Shown here: one piece after another, positions 8,221 to 17,401 of the stretch | How positions within the stretch are numbered: the stretch's first letter is position 1 | Layout of the letters: every line of letters starts with the position of its first letter | Assembly (NCBI RefSeq): GCF_014191375.1 | Contig: NZ_JACHWN010000009.1 | Location: 186,001 to 250,000 of the forward strand | Origin: Mesorhizobium sp. RMAD-H1 | GTDB lineage: Bacteria > Pseudomonadota > Alphaproteobacteria > Rhizobiales > Rhizobiaceae | DNA length: 64,000 bases | Reading direction: 5' to 3' | Notes under the pieces: generated by a model | Databases searched by the model: none | What the model saw: the letters and a program-made list of their open reading frames with translations, nothing else | Told to the model about the DNA's origin: nothing | Made by a program: the position numbers and the translations under genes

Positions 8221-9300
8221 TCAGATCGACAAGGCGGCCGTCAGAAGCAGTATCCCGACGAGGACGATGAAGAGGGCGGCGCCGATCTCGATGATCGCCT
8301 GAAGCTTGAGCGACATCGCGCCGCTATTGGCGAATTTCAGTGCGGCGTTCTTCGCCGTCACCGCGAGCGTGGCAAGGATCGCGACGGTGATGAAGGTTCC
8401 GAGCGCCATGGCGAAGACCGAGAGCACGCCGCCCAGAACAAGTCCGTTCAGGAGCGCAAAGGTGAGCACGATCAGGGCGCCCGAACATGGGCGAAGGCCG
8501 ACCGCAAGAATGGCGGACCAGGCGGTCTTCCAATCGAAGTCGCCGGAAAGCTGCGACGGATCGGGCATGTGGGCGTTGCCGCAGGCATCGCAGATTTCGC
8601 CGCTGCCGATGAAGCTGTGGTCGAAGGTGGCCCGCCCCGGCTGCGAGGAATCATAATTGAGACGGACGGCGCGGCTCTGCGTTTGCGCCCGCGATATGGA
8701 GCCCTCCCAAGCCGTGCCTGCCGGGGCGAAGGCGAGGCTGGCCGGTGCGAATTCCGCCTTTTGCCGGGGCTTGAAGAGGAGTGGCAGCTTGCGCCGGAGC
8801 AGCCACAGGCCGAAGATGATGACGAGGACATAGCTCGCCAGTTCCATATAGCGCGCGGTATCCTTCATCGAGACGCTGGTGCCGCGCAGCACCAGCCAGG
8901 CGAGGCCGACGACGACGATCGCCGAGATTGCCTGGAGGACGGAGGAGACGAAGGAGAGGAAAATGCCGCGCTTCAGCGTCGTCTCGTTGGCGATCATGTA
9001 GGAGGAGATGACGGCCTTGCCGTGGCCGGGCCCGGCTGCGTGAAAGATGCCGTAGACGAATGACAGGCCGACCAGGATGGCCGCTTGCCACGGGTCCTCG
9101 CGCATGGCCTTCAGCGCATTGGTCATGGCCAGATAGAAATTGCGCTGTTCGGTGGCGATCCACTGGATGATGTGGGCGAACGGACCAACCGGCTTCATGG
9201 CGACTTCACTGGCGCCGATGCCCAGCGAGGATTGCGCCCAGACGTGTCCGGCGCATATCAGGCCAGCGGCCAGACTTGCCAGGAAGATCGGTTTCTTCAT
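8221..9300 (-). CDS. Nickel/cobalt transporter, NicO/RcnA family
   Basis: A 359-aa membrane protein with a signal-like N-terminus (MKKPIFLASLAAGLICAGHVWAQ), then the NicO hallmark HAAGPGHGKAV at about residues 89-99. A second conserved motif LRPCSGALIVLTFALLNG lies near residues 268-285. A long hydrophilic insert between these halves contains CDACGNAH, a plausible metal-binding element. It is likely an inner-membrane Ni/Co permease or exporter. The DUF1007 gene 30 bp upstream is a common partner of this family. Confidence 0.88.
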   Translation of the reverse strand: MKKPIFLASLAAGLICAGHVWAQSSLGIGASEVAMKPVGPFAHIIQWIATEQRNFYLAMTNALKAMREDPWQAAILVGLSFVYGIFHAAGPGHGKAVISSYMIANETTLKRGIFLSFVSSVLQAISAIVVVGLAWLVLRGTSVSMKDTARYMELASYVLVIIFGLWLLRRKLPLLFKPRQKAEFAPASLAFAPAGTAWEGSISRAQTQSRAVRLNYDSSQPGRATFDHSFIGSGEICDACGNAHMPDPSQLSGDFDWKTAWSAILAVGLRPCSGALIVLTFALLNGLVLGGVLSVFAMALGTFITVAILATLAVTAKNAALKFANSGAMSLKLQAIIEIGAALFIVLVGILLLTAALSI

Positions 9301-9330
9301 GCGCTGTTTCCTCTTCCCGCGTAGGTTTCG

Positions 9331-10023
9331 TCAGCCTTGTCCGCAGGTGACTTCGAGGCGGGTGGCGAAAATCTTCGACATGTCGTTGCCGGTAGGATCG
9401 TTGAAGAAGGCCTCGGTCAGGGTCGCCTGATTGGCGGCGATCGCCTCGTCGGGATCGGGCCGCACGATCCGGGACGAGCAGCCTTTCGGCAGGCCTGATA
9501 TGTGCATGTCGGAATCGTTGACGTAGTCGATCGCGGTATAGAAGGTCGGGTCATAGACGCCGAAGCTCACCTTGTCGTGGCTGAGCTTCAGAGGCTTGTC
9601 CGGCTTGGATTCGAAGAGGATCAGCAACTGATTGTCCGGAAAATCGGCGACAAGATGCTCCGGCTTCGCCATGGCCACGTCCTTTCCATCGGCAAGGACG
9701 GTCTGGAAATATTTGTATTCGGCAATGGATTCGTTGATCGTCTGGCTCAGCGTATCCAGCTCGCTCTGATCGAGCTTCAGGTCGCCGTTCTTGTCGAATT
9801 CCATGAGCACCGTGCTGGAAAACACATCATCGAAGCGCCAGACATGGGCGAGCTTCTCAACCGTTCCATCCGGCGCGACGGTGACTTCGAGCCGCGCATC
9901 GGCGAAGACATGCGGGTGGGCAGCCGCCTGGAAGGGCAATAAAGCGATCGCTCCGGCTGCAAGCGCCAGCGCGGCGGTTCGCCTCATTCGGCGCTTCGTC
10001 GGGTGATCCTCACACTGAGGCAT
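9331..10023 (-). CDS. DUF1007 family periplasmic protein
   Basis: The first 36 or so residues form a secretion signal (TAALALAAGAIALLPFQAAAHP) with mature start near AHPHVFADARLEV, the DUF1007 hallmark. The mid-region has FDKNGDLKLDQSEL, an EF-hand-like acidic loop. The start at 10023 has AAGGA at good spacing; Met13 (9987) is a possible alternative giving a shorter signal. DUF1007 proteins co-occur with NicO transporters and are thought to help metal handling in the periplasm. The two genes form a leftward operon. Confidence 0.87.
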   Translation of the reverse strand: MPQCEDHPTKRRMRRTAALALAAGAIALLPFQAAAHPHVFADARLEVTVAPDGTVEKLAHVWRFDDVFSSTVLMEFDKNGDLKLDQSELDTLSQTINESIAEYKYFQTVLADGKDVAMAKPEHLVADFPDNQLLILFESKPDKPLKLSHDKVSFGVYDPTFYTAIDYVNDSDMHISGLPKGCSSRIVRPDPDEAIAANQATLTEAFFNDPTGNDMSKIFATRLEVTCGQG

Positions 10024-10088
10024 GATTCGATCCTTGTGATTGCCTGCAATTCAATCGGTGAACTTGGCGAAAGTGGGACCGGCACCCG

Positions 10089-10988
10089 CTATACATGGTC
10101 CCGCTCCTTGAACCATCCGGCGAGATAATCCACGAGAACGCGCACTTTGGCCGGCAGATATCTGCGATGGGGATAGACGGCATAGATGCCGCCATCCTTG
10201 ATTGTGAACTCATCGAGGCCCGCCACCAGCCTGCCGCGCTCAAGCTCCGGCTCGGCGATGAAGCGCGGAAGAATGCAGAAGCCGAGCCCCCTGACCGCTG
10301 CCGCCATGGTGGCCAGCGGCGAGTTGACCTCGATGGGGCCGCTGACGGGAACGGTGAGCAGCGAGCCGTCGGTGTTGCGGAAGTGCCAGTTGTTTCGGGA
10401 GCGGCCGTTGGTATCGACGATGCACGGCCGGTCGTGCAGCCCTTCCGGCCTGTCGGGCATCCCGACTTTTGCAATGAGTTCGGGTGATGCGCACAACGCA
10501 AGGTGAAAGGCTGTCAGACGCCTGGCGATGAGGGAGGAATCCTGGAGCCGGGTGATGCGGATCGCCAGATCGAAGCCTTCCTCGACCAGATCGACAAAAC
10601 GGTCGTCGAGGCGGATATCGAGGACGATTTCCGGATGGTTCGCGCAAAAATCGATAAGCGAGAGGCCGATCGGCGCATCGGCAAAGGTGCGCGGGGCAGA
10701 AAGCTTGATGCGCCCGCGGGCATCGCCGCTCGTCTCGCTGATGGAATCCTGTAAGGAGTCGATATCGCGGATGATCTCGGAGGCGCGCTGATAATAGGTA
10801 TGTCCCGCCTCGGTCATCGAGAACTGCCGTGTGGTCCGGTTGAGCAGTAGGACGCCCAGTTCGTCTTCCAGTTCGCGCACATATTTGGAGAGAAGCGCCT
10901 TGGACCGGCCAATCTTGCGCGCCGCTGCCGAAAAACCCTCGGCCTCGACGACATCGATGAAGGCGCGCATACGGGTAAGCGTATCCAT
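10089..10988 (-). CDS. LysR-family transcriptional regulator (CrgA-like)
   Basis: The winged helix-turn-helix occupies residues 1-60 (MRAFIDVVEAEGFSAAARKI, then RSKALLSKYVRELEDELG and LLNRTTRQ). The effector-binding periplasmic-binding-type domain spans about residues 90-290. Length 299 aa is typical. Target and inducer are unknown. It lies next to the DUF1007/NicO genes in the same direction and is divergent from the ornithine decarboxylase leader, so either neighbour could be regulated. Confidence 0.9.
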   Translation of the reverse strand: MDTLTRMRAFIDVVEAEGFSAAARKIGRSKALLSKYVRELEDELGVLLLNRTTRQFSMTEAGHTYYQRASEIIRDIDSLQDSISETSGDARGRIKLSAPRTFADAPIGLSLIDFCANHPEIVLDIRLDDRFVDLVEEGFDLAIRITRLQDSSLIARRLTAFHLALCASPELIAKVGMPDRPEGLHDRPCIVDTNGRSRNNWHFRNTDGSLLTVPVSGPIEVNSPLATMAAAVRGLGFCILPRFIAEPELERGRLVAGLDEFTIKDGGIYAVYPHRRYLPAKVRVLVDYLAGWFKERDHV

Positions 10989-11149
10989 GAACAGCGGTCC
11001 TCTTTGAAACCTGCTTTTTCGGCCTGCCGCCGGGCTTAGGATTGTTCAGCTCTTGTAGATGATTTGGGCAGGTTTGTTCAGTATCTAAAAAATTTCGTCC
11101 CAGGGCAGATTTGTCATTGATTGGACACACGTTTCACCTTATATCGCGC
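10989..11149. promoter_or_regulatory. Divergent promoter region, LysR gene / ornithine decarboxylase leader
   Basis: This spacer separates the LysR start (10988) from the predicted start of the decarboxylase transcript. A plausible rightward promoter is TTGATT (11117-11122), 17 bp, then TATATC (11140-11145), which would start transcription near 11152. No clear LysR T-N11-A palindrome was identified. Confidence 0.4.
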
Positions 11150-11592
11150 TTGCCCAAAGTCGCACGTGCCTGTGGGTGTCCGCCGACCCTCGAATGGTGA
11201 GGGCAAACGGTAAGGTACCTGGAACTAACCCCTCCAGTCGCTATTCCGGCCAACCGGGAAATGCGAGGACATCTTGAAGCAACGACGGTGCGGGCCTTTC
11301 TGGTGTCTTTCGGCTGTCCAAATGCCGAAATTACTGAAGAGGCACACCTTCATTGCCGGCAGTGCGGATGCGGTTCTCCCAATTCCAAGCCAAGGCAGAC
11401 AAAGCGGAATAACGCGACACTTTAGCGTTGTTCCACCGCCGCATGAATCTTCGCCTGTTTCCAGCGTCTCCAAAGGCTGGCTTCGCGGCGGATGGCTTCA
11501 TGCACTTTGTCCCTTTGCGGCAGCGATCCGGCGGGCAGCCGGCATGCCGCAGCCTTTGCAAAGGCGGCCGGGCCGCCGAACAGGAGAATACG
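11150..11592 (+). promoter_or_regulatory. Long structured leader of ornithine decarboxylase (speF-type leader candidate)
   Basis: About 440 bases without a credible gene precede the decarboxylase. Stems visible: CCCTC/GAGGG (about 11191-11206); GCGGAATAACGC pairing with GCGTTGTTCC (11404-11433); GCATGAA (11440-11446) pairing at long range with TTCATGC (about 11495-11501); and a GC-rich stem GGCGGCC/GCCGCC (about 11563-11577) just before the ribosome site AGGAGA. A conserved cis-regulatory RNA called speF is known upstream of this gene in alphaproteobacteria, so identity is likely by position, but I could not check the covariance model. Likely role: control by ornithine or polyamines. Confidence 0.65.
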
Positions 11593-12726
11593 ATGGCAAC
11601 TCAGCGCATTATCGATTTCCTCAACACCCGACGTCCTAACGGCCCCTGCCTGGTGGTCGACCTCGATGTAGTGCGCGAAAACTACATCGGTTTCGAGAAG
11701 GCGCTGCCGGATTCGCGCATCTTCTATGCGGTGAAGGCCAATCCCGCGCCGGAAATCCTGCGCCTGCTCGCCTCGCTCGGCTCGTCCTTCGATACCGCTT
11801 CGGTCGCCGAGATCGAAATGGCGCTCGACGCCGGCGCGCCTGCCGAGCGCATTTCCTATGGCAACACCATCAAGAAGGAGCGCGACATAGCGCGCGCCCA
11901 TGAGCTCGGCATCCGCCTCTTTGCCGTCGACAGCGTCGAGGAAGTGGAGAAGATCGCCCGCGCAGCTCCCGGCGCCCGCGTCTTCTGCCGCGTGCTGACC
12001 GACGGCGAAGGCGCCGAATGGCCGCTGTCGCGCAAGTTCGGCTGCGTGCCCGCCATGGCGGTGGACGTGTTGCGCCATGCCAAGATGCTTGGCCTCAACG
12101 CCTATGGCGTGTCCTTCCATGTCGGCTCGCAGCAGACGAATCTCTCCGCCTGGGACCGCGCGCTGGGCGATGCCAGGAAGGTCTTCGCGGCACTGGCCGA
12201 GGAAGGCATCACGCTGAAGATGGTCAATATGGGCGGTGGTTTCCCGACGCGCTATCTGCGCGACGTGCCGACCGCGCAGGCCTATGGCCGCGCCATCTTC
12301 GACGCGCTGCGCAAGCATTTCGGCAACCGCATCCCCGAGACGATCATCGAGCCGGGCCGCGGCATGGTCGGCAATGCCGGCGTCATCAAGACGGAAGTGG
12401 TCCTGGTCTCGAAGAAGGCGGACAATGACAATGTCCGCTGGGTCTATCTCGACATCGGTAAGTTCGGCGGTCTCGCCGAGACGATGGACGAGGCGATCCG
12501 CTACCAGATCGTCACGCCGCGCGATGGCGACCACACCGAACCCTGCATCATTGCCGGGCCGACCTGCGATTCCGCCGATGTGATGTATGAGAAGACGCCC
12601 TATCCGCTGCCTGTCTCGCTGACCATCGGCGACGAATTGCTGATCGAAGGGACGGGCGCCTATACCACCACTTACGCGTCGGTCGCGTTCAACGGCTTCG
12701 AGCCGCTCCGATCCTACGTCATCTGA
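11593..12726 (+). CDS. Ornithine/lysine decarboxylase, fold-III PLP enzyme
   Basis: This enzyme decarboxylates ornithine (some relatives also lysine) to putrescine, feeding polyamine synthesis. It is of the eukaryotic-like alanine-racemase-fold group. PLP Lys48 lies in FYAVKANP, the glycine-rich phosphate loop is NMGGGFPTRY, EPGRGMVG follows, and the active-site Cys in GPTCDSAD is near residue 325. The start at 11593 follows AGGAGA and matches the family N-terminus; the frame stays open upstream to 11428 but that part is leader. 377 aa. A hairpin AACCGGC/GCCGGTT follows the stop. Confidence 0.93.
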   Translation: MATQRIIDFLNTRRPNGPCLVVDLDVVRENYIGFEKALPDSRIFYAVKANPAPEILRLLASLGSSFDTASVAEIEMALDAGAPAERISYGNTIKKERDIARAHELGIRLFAVDSVEEVEKIARAAPGARVFCRVLTDGEGAEWPLSRKFGCVPAMAVDVLRHAKMLGLNAYGVSFHVGSQQTNLSAWDRALGDARKVFAALAEEGITLKMVNMGGGFPTRYLRDVPTAQAYGRAIFDALRKHFGNRIPETIIEPGRGMVGNAGVIKTEVVLVSKKADNDNVRWVYLDIGKFGGLAETMDEAIRYQIVTPRDGDHTEPCIIAGPTCDSADVMYEKTPYPLPVSLTIGDELLIEGTGAYTTTYASVAFNGFEPLRSYVI

Positions 12727-12745
12727 ACCGGCCCAAGCCGGTTCA
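12727..12745 (+). terminator. Hairpin after ornithine decarboxylase (weak terminator or attenuator)
   Basis: ACCGGC and GCCGGT arms enclose a short CCAA loop directly after the stop codon. Only a weak T stretch follows, so it may slow polymerase or protect the 3' end rather than fully terminate before the acetyltransferase gene. Confidence 0.4.
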
Positions 12746-12806
12746 TTGGAGCCCGCCCGGCAGGAATGCCGGGCGACGGACGCTGCTTATACGATTGGTC
12801 ACGATA

Positions 12807-13400
12807 ATGAACGCGACAGTTTCCGAAACAGGCAAGGACCTGGAGAAGGCTTTCCTCATCCTCGACGAGGCCGAACATGACGTGCCGGCGCGCGAGGCGC
12901 TGCTCGACCGCGCCATGGGCGAGGGCCGCCGCCGCAAATCGTCGGAGACGCTGCGGCGCGGGCGCATTCCCTCGGCGGGTCTCGCTTTTGCCGCGCGTGG
13001 CGAGGACGGCACCCTGCTCGGTACGGTGCGCCTGTGGGACATACGCGCCGGGCGCGACGGTTCGGGGGTTCCTGTGCCGGCGCTGCTGCTCGGCCCCCTT
13101 GCCGTCGATCCTTCGGCTGAAGGGCTGGGCATCGGTTCGGCGCTGATGCGCCATGCCATCGCTGAAGCCGCACGGCTCGGCCATGGTGCGGTCCTGCTGG
13201 TCGGCGACCCGGAATATTACGCGCGCTTCGGCTTTTCCGGGGAGAAGGTGGCAAGCCTTGCCATGCCGGGGCCGGTCGAGCGGCGGCGCTTCCTGGCGCT
13301 GGAACTGAAGCCCGGCCATCTCGACGGGGCACACGGCATCCTTTCTCCGTCTGGCCGTCGTGCGGCGAGCGAGCCGCAGGCGCTGCGGCTTACGGCCTGA
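12807..13400 (+). CDS. GNAT-family N-acetyltransferase (YhbS-like)
   Basis: The 197-aa protein has the acetyl-CoA-binding motif of YhbS-type acetyltransferases: LGPLAVDPSAEGLGIGSALM (about residues 89-108), followed by VLLVGDPEYYARFGF and the C-terminal LELKPGHLDGAHG. The ATG at 12807 is taken; a TTG four codons upstream is less likely. It lies 80 bp behind ornithine decarboxylase in the same direction, so acetylation of a polyamine or a related amine is a reasonable but unproven guess. Confidence 0.88.
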   Translation: MNATVSETGKDLEKAFLILDEAEHDVPAREALLDRAMGEGRRRKSSETLRRGRIPSAGLAFAARGEDGTLLGTVRLWDIRAGRDGSGVPVPALLLGPLAVDPSAEGLGIGSALMRHAIAEAARLGHGAVLLVGDPEYYARFGFSGEKVASLAMPGPVERRRFLALELKPGHLDGAHGILSPSGRRAASEPQALRLTA

Positions 13401-13410
13401 TCGGAACAAC

Positions 13411-13441
13411 AAAAGGCGGAAGGGTTCGACTTCCGCCTTTT
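13411..13441. terminator. Bidirectional Rho-independent terminator
   Basis: AAAAGGCGGAAG (13411-13422) and CTTCCGCCTTTT (13430-13441) form a perfect 12-bp stem with A and T runs on the two sides. It ends both the rightward acetyltransferase gene and the leftward alcohol dehydrogenase operon. Confidence 0.92.
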
Positions 13442-13445
13442 CTTC

Positions 13446-14618
13446 TCAAAGCTTCCCCTCGATGGAAGCGTCCAAGAGCTCCAGAACGTTCTTCTTCGTC
13501 AGCTTCACCGGATTGCCGCCGGCGGTCGGGTCGACCACCGCCATGTCTGCGATGAGCGCTTTCCGCTTGTCGTCCATTTCCAGGCCCTTGATCAGCCCCG
13601 GCAGCTTGTGCGGCACTTTCAGCTGCTTGCGCAGCTTCAGGACGGCCTTGGCGAAGCCGTCGAAGCCGCCCTTGATGCCGAGATAGCGCGACAGGCGGAC
13701 GATGCGCTCGTCGATCGCCTCGCGGTTGAAGGCCAGAACATAGGGCATGAATACGGCATTGGTCATGCCGTGATGGGTGTCGTAGAGGGCGCCGATCGGA
13801 TGCGACAGGGAATGGATCGCGCCAAGCCCTTTCTGGAAGGCGGTGGCGCCCATGGCGGCGGCGCTCATCATGTTGGCCCGAGCGGTCAGGTCCTTGCCGT
13901 CCTCATAGGCCTTGGGCAGGTTCTCGAAGACCAGGCGCATGCCTTCCACGGCGATACCGTCCGCCATGGGGTGGTAGCCGGGCGCGCAATAGGCTTCCAG
14001 GCAATGGGCAAACGCGTCCATGCCGGTTCCGGCGGTGATGAAGGGCGGCATGCCGACGGATAGCTCGGGGTCGGCGATCACCGTGACCGGCAGCATCCTG
14101 GGATGGAAGATCACCTTCTTCGTGTGCGTCGCCTCGTTGGTGATGACGCCTGCGCGGCCTACTTCCGATCCCGTGCCCGCCGTGGTCGGCACGGCGATGA
14201 TCGGCGCGATGGCGCTCGCGTCGGCGCGCGTCCACCAATCGCGGATATCTTCGAAATCCCAGACCGGGCGGCTCTGGCCGGCCATGAAGGCAATGAGCTT
14301 GCCCAGATCGAGCGCCGAGCCGCCGCCGAAGGCGATCACGCCGTCATGGCCGCCATCGCGGAAGACCTTAACCCCCGCATTGAGATTGGATTCCACCGGA
14401 TTGGGCTTCACGTCGGAGAAAACGCCGTAGGAGACGCCCGCATCATCGAGAAGCTTCAGCGTCATGGCGACAACAGGCAGTTGCGCGAGGCCGGGGTCAG
14501 TGACGAACAGCGGGTTGGCAATGCCGGCGCCGGCCAGGGCATCAGGCAATTCCCGGATGCGCCCCTCGCCGAAAAGCACCGTGGTGGGGTAGTTCCATTT
14601 GGAGAAGAACTTGGTCAT
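13446..14618 (-). CDS. Iron-containing alcohol dehydrogenase
   Basis: This NAD(P)-dependent group III alcohol dehydrogenase is the last gene of the five-gene amine-catabolism operon. The nucleotide loop is FGGGSALDLGK, followed by PTTAGTGSE. The iron-ligand region has GMDAFAHCLEAY, SLSHPIGA and DTHHGM. The start at 14618 gives MTKFFSKWNYPTTVLFGEG, the family-type N-terminus, 390 aa; a longer frame to 14732 overlaps the aldehyde dehydrogenase. The inferred substrate is the hydroxyl end of a gamma-glutamylated amino alcohol such as gamma-glutamylethanolamide. It follows the aldehyde dehydrogenase after 11 bp. Confidence 0.93.
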   Translation of the reverse strand: MTKFFSKWNYPTTVLFGEGRIRELPDALAGAGIANPLFVTDPGLAQLPVVAMTLKLLDDAGVSYGVFSDVKPNPVESNLNAGVKVFRDGGHDGVIAFGGGSALDLGKLIAFMAGQSRPVWDFEDIRDWWTRADASAIAPIIAVPTTAGTGSEVGRAGVITNEATHTKKVIFHPRMLPVTVIADPELSVGMPPFITAGTGMDAFAHCLEAYCAPGYHPMADGIAVEGMRLVFENLPKAYEDGKDLTARANMMSAAAMGATAFQKGLGAIHSLSHPIGALYDTHHGMTNAVFMPYVLAFNREAIDERIVRLSRYLGIKGGFDGFAKAVLKLRKQLKVPHKLPGLIKGLEMDDKRKALIADMAVVDPTAGGNPVKLTKKNVLELLDASIEGKL

Positions 14619-14629
14619 AAAGCTGTCTT

Positions 14630-16015
14630 TCAGATCACTTCGCGCAGGTGGTAGGATTTCGGGCGGGTGAGGTTGGCGTAGCCGATGGCGGAGAGTGCTG
14701 CGCCCTTGCCCGTATCCTTGACGCCGGTCCACACCAGCGCGGGGTCAAGATAGTCGCAGCGGTTCATGAAGACCGTGCCGGTCTCGATCCTGTCGCCGAG
14801 TGCCGCCGCATGGTCGGTGTCGGACGTCCACAGCGAAGCTGTGAGGCCGTAGGGGCTGTCGTTCATCAGCGCCAGCGCTTCCTCGTCACCGCGCACCTTC
14901 ATGATGCCGACGATGGGGCCGAAGCTTTCCTCGCGCATGACGCTCATCTGGTGATCGACATTGGTCAGCACCTCGGGCGCGAGATAGGGCGAGCCTGGCT
15001 GGTCTTCCGCCAACTTCATTTCTATGTGTGCCCTTGCGCCCTTGCGCAGTGCTTCGGCCTTCTGCTCGCGGATCAGATCGGCGAAACGGCTCTGCGCCAT
15101 CGGGCCCATGGTGGTCGCCTGGTCGAGCGGGTTACCGACGACATATTGCTTCGTCAGGTCGATGAAGCCGTCGACAAACTTGTCGTAGAGCTTCTCATGC
15201 ACATAGATGCGCTCGATGCCGCAGCAGCACTGGCCGGTGTTGTAGAACGCGCCATCCACCAGATTTGCGACGGCGTGATCGAGGTCAGCATCGGGCAGGA
15301 CATAGGCCGGGTCCTTGCCGCCCAGCTCCAGCCCCAGCGTCAGGAAGGTGCCGGCAGCGGCTTTCTCGATCGCCTTTCCGCCGCCGACCGAGCCGGTGAA
15401 GTTCACATGGTCGATGCGGCCGGAGGCGAGCAGCCTTTCCGTCTGGGCATGGTTGAGGACGATATTCTGGAACACGCCCTTCGGCAGGCCGGCCCTGTCG
15501 AATGCCTGCTGGAAGCGCTCACCGACCAACAGCGTCTGGGCGGCGTGTTTCAGGAGGACCGTGTTGCCGGCGATCAATGCCGGCATGATGGTGTTGACGG
15601 CAGTCAGATAGGGATAATTCCACGGTGCGATCACCATGACGAGGCCGAGCGGCACATGCTTGACATAGCGGCGGAAGCCGGGCCTGCCATCGGCGACGAC
15701 GGGTTTCAACGCTTCTTCGGCGATCTTCACCATATAGCGCGTGCGTTCCTCGACGCCGCCTTTCTCTCCGCCATAGCGTATCGGGCGGCCCATCTGCCAG
15801 GCGAGTTCCGGCACGATCTCGTCATTCATGGCCAGAAGCGCCTCGAGGGCGGCAAGGCAATAGCGTCCGCGCTCGGCAACCGGCGTTTCGGCCCATGCCG
15901 CTTGCGCTGCCCGCGCTGCCTCGACCGCGGCATCGAGCGCCTTGTCGCTGGCCACGGGCCGCTCCGCGTAAATGGAACCATCGACGGGCGAGACGATCTT
16001 CACCGTTTCGTTCAT
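14630..16015 (-). CDS. Aldehyde dehydrogenase family protein
   Basis: An NAD(P)-dependent aldehyde oxidase of 461 aa. The general-base Glu lies in LELGGKD (residue 230) and the catalytic Cys in GQCCCG (residue 264), with the triple-Cys form also seen in ALDH2. NAD-binding landmarks are APWNYP (130-135) and FTGSVGGGKA (206-215). It sits between the glutamine-synthetase-like gene (15 bp gap) and the iron alcohol dehydrogenase (11 bp gap). The inferred role is oxidation of the gamma-glutamyl aminoaldehyde made by those two enzymes, as PuuC does in putrescine breakdown. Confidence 0.93.
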   Translation of the reverse strand: MNETVKIVSPVDGSIYAERPVASDKALDAAVEAARAAQAAWAETPVAERGRYCLAALEALLAMNDEIVPELAWQMGRPIRYGGEKGGVEERTRYMVKIAEEALKPVVADGRPGFRRYVKHVPLGLVMVIAPWNYPYLTAVNTIMPALIAGNTVLLKHAAQTLLVGERFQQAFDRAGLPKGVFQNIVLNHAQTERLLASGRIDHVNFTGSVGGGKAIEKAAAGTFLTLGLELGGKDPAYVLPDADLDHAVANLVDGAFYNTGQCCCGIERIYVHEKLYDKFVDGFIDLTKQYVVGNPLDQATTMGPMAQSRFADLIREQKAEALRKGARAHIEMKLAEDQPGSPYLAPEVLTNVDHQMSVMREESFGPIVGIMKVRGDEEALALMNDSPYGLTASLWTSDTDHAAALGDRIETGTVFMNRCDYLDPALVWTGVKDTGKGAALSAIGYANLTRPKSYHLREVI

Positions 16016-16030
16016 TCTTAATTTCCTCTT

Positions 16031-17401
16031 CTAATACCGCTCAAATCCGCGATGCAGTTCCCAGTCGGTGACGCGGCGGTCATATTCGAACTGTTCCCAG
16101 CGGGCCGTATGAACATAATGCTCGATCACCTCTTCGCCCAATGCGGATTTCAGCATTTTCGATTTGGCGAACATATCGGTCGCTTCGCGCAGCGTCTTGG
16201 GGATTTCGGTGAGCTGCGCGCCGCCATAGGCATCGCCCTCGAAGGGCTGTTCCAGTTCCAGCTTCTCATCGATACCGGCAAGGCCGGCGGCGATCAGGCC
16301 GGCGAAAGCGAGATAGGGGTTCAAATCGGCGCCGCCAATGCGGCACTCGATACGGATCGCCTTCGACTTCTCGCCGCAAAGACGGAAGCCCGCCGTGCGG
16401 TTGTCCCTGCTCCAGACGATCTTGGTCGGCGCGAAGGTGCCGGCCTGAAAACGCTTGTAGGAATTGATGTAGGGCGCCAGCAGCAGTGTGATGTCACCGG
16501 CATATTTCAATTGTCCCGCCACCCAGGAGCGCATGAGCGCCGACATGCCGTATTCGGCCTTCGGATCATGGAAGAGCGACGTCTTGTCATCGGCGCTCCA
16601 CAGCGAATTGTGCACATGGCTGGAGCTTCCGGCGAGCGAATAATCATATTTCGCCATGAAGGTGATGGCCTTGCCCATCTGGGTGGCGATCTCCTTGCAG
16701 CCGTTCTTCAGGACGACGTGCCGGTCGGCCATCTCCAGCGCCTCGGCGTAGCGGACGTTGATCTCCTCCTGGCCCGGACCCCATTCGCCCTTCGAGTTCT
16801 CGACCGGAATGCCCGCCTCGAACAGCCCGTTGCGGATAGCGCGCATCACCGCGTCTTCCTTGCTCGTCATCTGGATCACGTAATCCTGGATGTAAGGCGA
16901 GGCGGTCGCCATGTTCTTCCAGTGCTTGGCGCGAGCGCTCTCATAGGTCTCGTCGAAGAGATAGAATTCGAGTTCCGAGGCGAAACAGGCGAGATATCCC
17001 CGCTCCTCGAGCAGCGCCAGCTGGCGCTTCAGGATGCCGCGCGGCGAATGCGGCAGATCCTCATGATGGTGATGGTCGAGAATGTCGGAAAGAACGAGCG
17101 CGGTCTTTTCGAGCCAGGGAATGCGGCGGATGGTGGCAAGATCCGGCTTGATGACGAAATCGCCATAGCCCTTCTTCCAGCTTGCCGCCCTGTAGCCCGG
17201 CACCGGCTCCATGTCGATGTCGTTGGCCAGGAGATAATCACAGCCATGGGTTTCGTCATAGGCGGACTCGACGAAATAGCTGGCATGGAAGCGCTTGCCG
17301 ATCAGCCGTCCCTGCATGTCGACGAAGCAGGCCAGAACGGTGTCGATAGCGCCGTCCGCCACTTCCTTTTTCAGTTCATTGAAGGTGAGATTTCCAGGCA
17401 T
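16031..17401 (-). CDS. Glutamine-synthetase-like gamma-glutamyl-amine ligase
   Basis: The protein has the glutamine synthetase catalytic fold but belongs to the group that links glutamate to amines (PuuA, GlnA3/GlnA4 type). Metal- and glutamate-binding landmarks are ASELEFYLF (about 133-141), EWGPGQEEINV (about 206-216), AGSSSHVHNSLW (about 255-266), RDNRTAGFRLCG and the Glu/Arg motif RIECRIGGADLNPYLA. No adenylylation-site Tyr motif is evident, which suits a catabolic ligase rather than ammonia assimilation. 456 aa. Neighbours (permease, dehydrogenases, amidohydrolase) support gamma-glutamylation of an imported amine. The exact amine is not readable from sequence. Confidence 0.88.
   Translation of the reverse strand: MPGNLTFNELKKEVADGAIDTVLACFVDMQGRLIGKRFHASYFVESAYDETHGCDYLLANDIDMEPVPGYRAASWKKGYGDFVIKPDLATIRRIPWLEKTALVLSDILDHHHHEDLPHSPRGILKRQLALLEERGYLACFASELEFYLFDETYESARAKHWKNMATASPYIQDYVIQMTSKEDAVMRAIRNGLFEAGIPVENSKGEWGPGQEEINVRYAEALEMADRHVVLKNGCKEIATQMGKAITFMAKYDYSLAGSSSHVHNSLWSADDKTSLFHDPKAEYGMSALMRSWVAGQLKYAGDITLLLAPYINSYKRFQAGTFAPTKIVWSRDNRTAGFRLCGEKSKAIRIECRIGGADLNPYLAFAGLIAAGLAGIDEKLELEQPFEGDAYGGAQLTEIPKTLREATDMFAKSKMLKSALGEEVIEHYVHTARWEQFEYDRRVTDWELHRGFERY

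Noticed and set aside
11428-11592. In-frame upstream extension of ornithine decarboxylase
   Set aside because: The family N-terminus and a good AGGAGA site fix the start at 11593; the extension overlaps leader stems and has no protein-like conservation.
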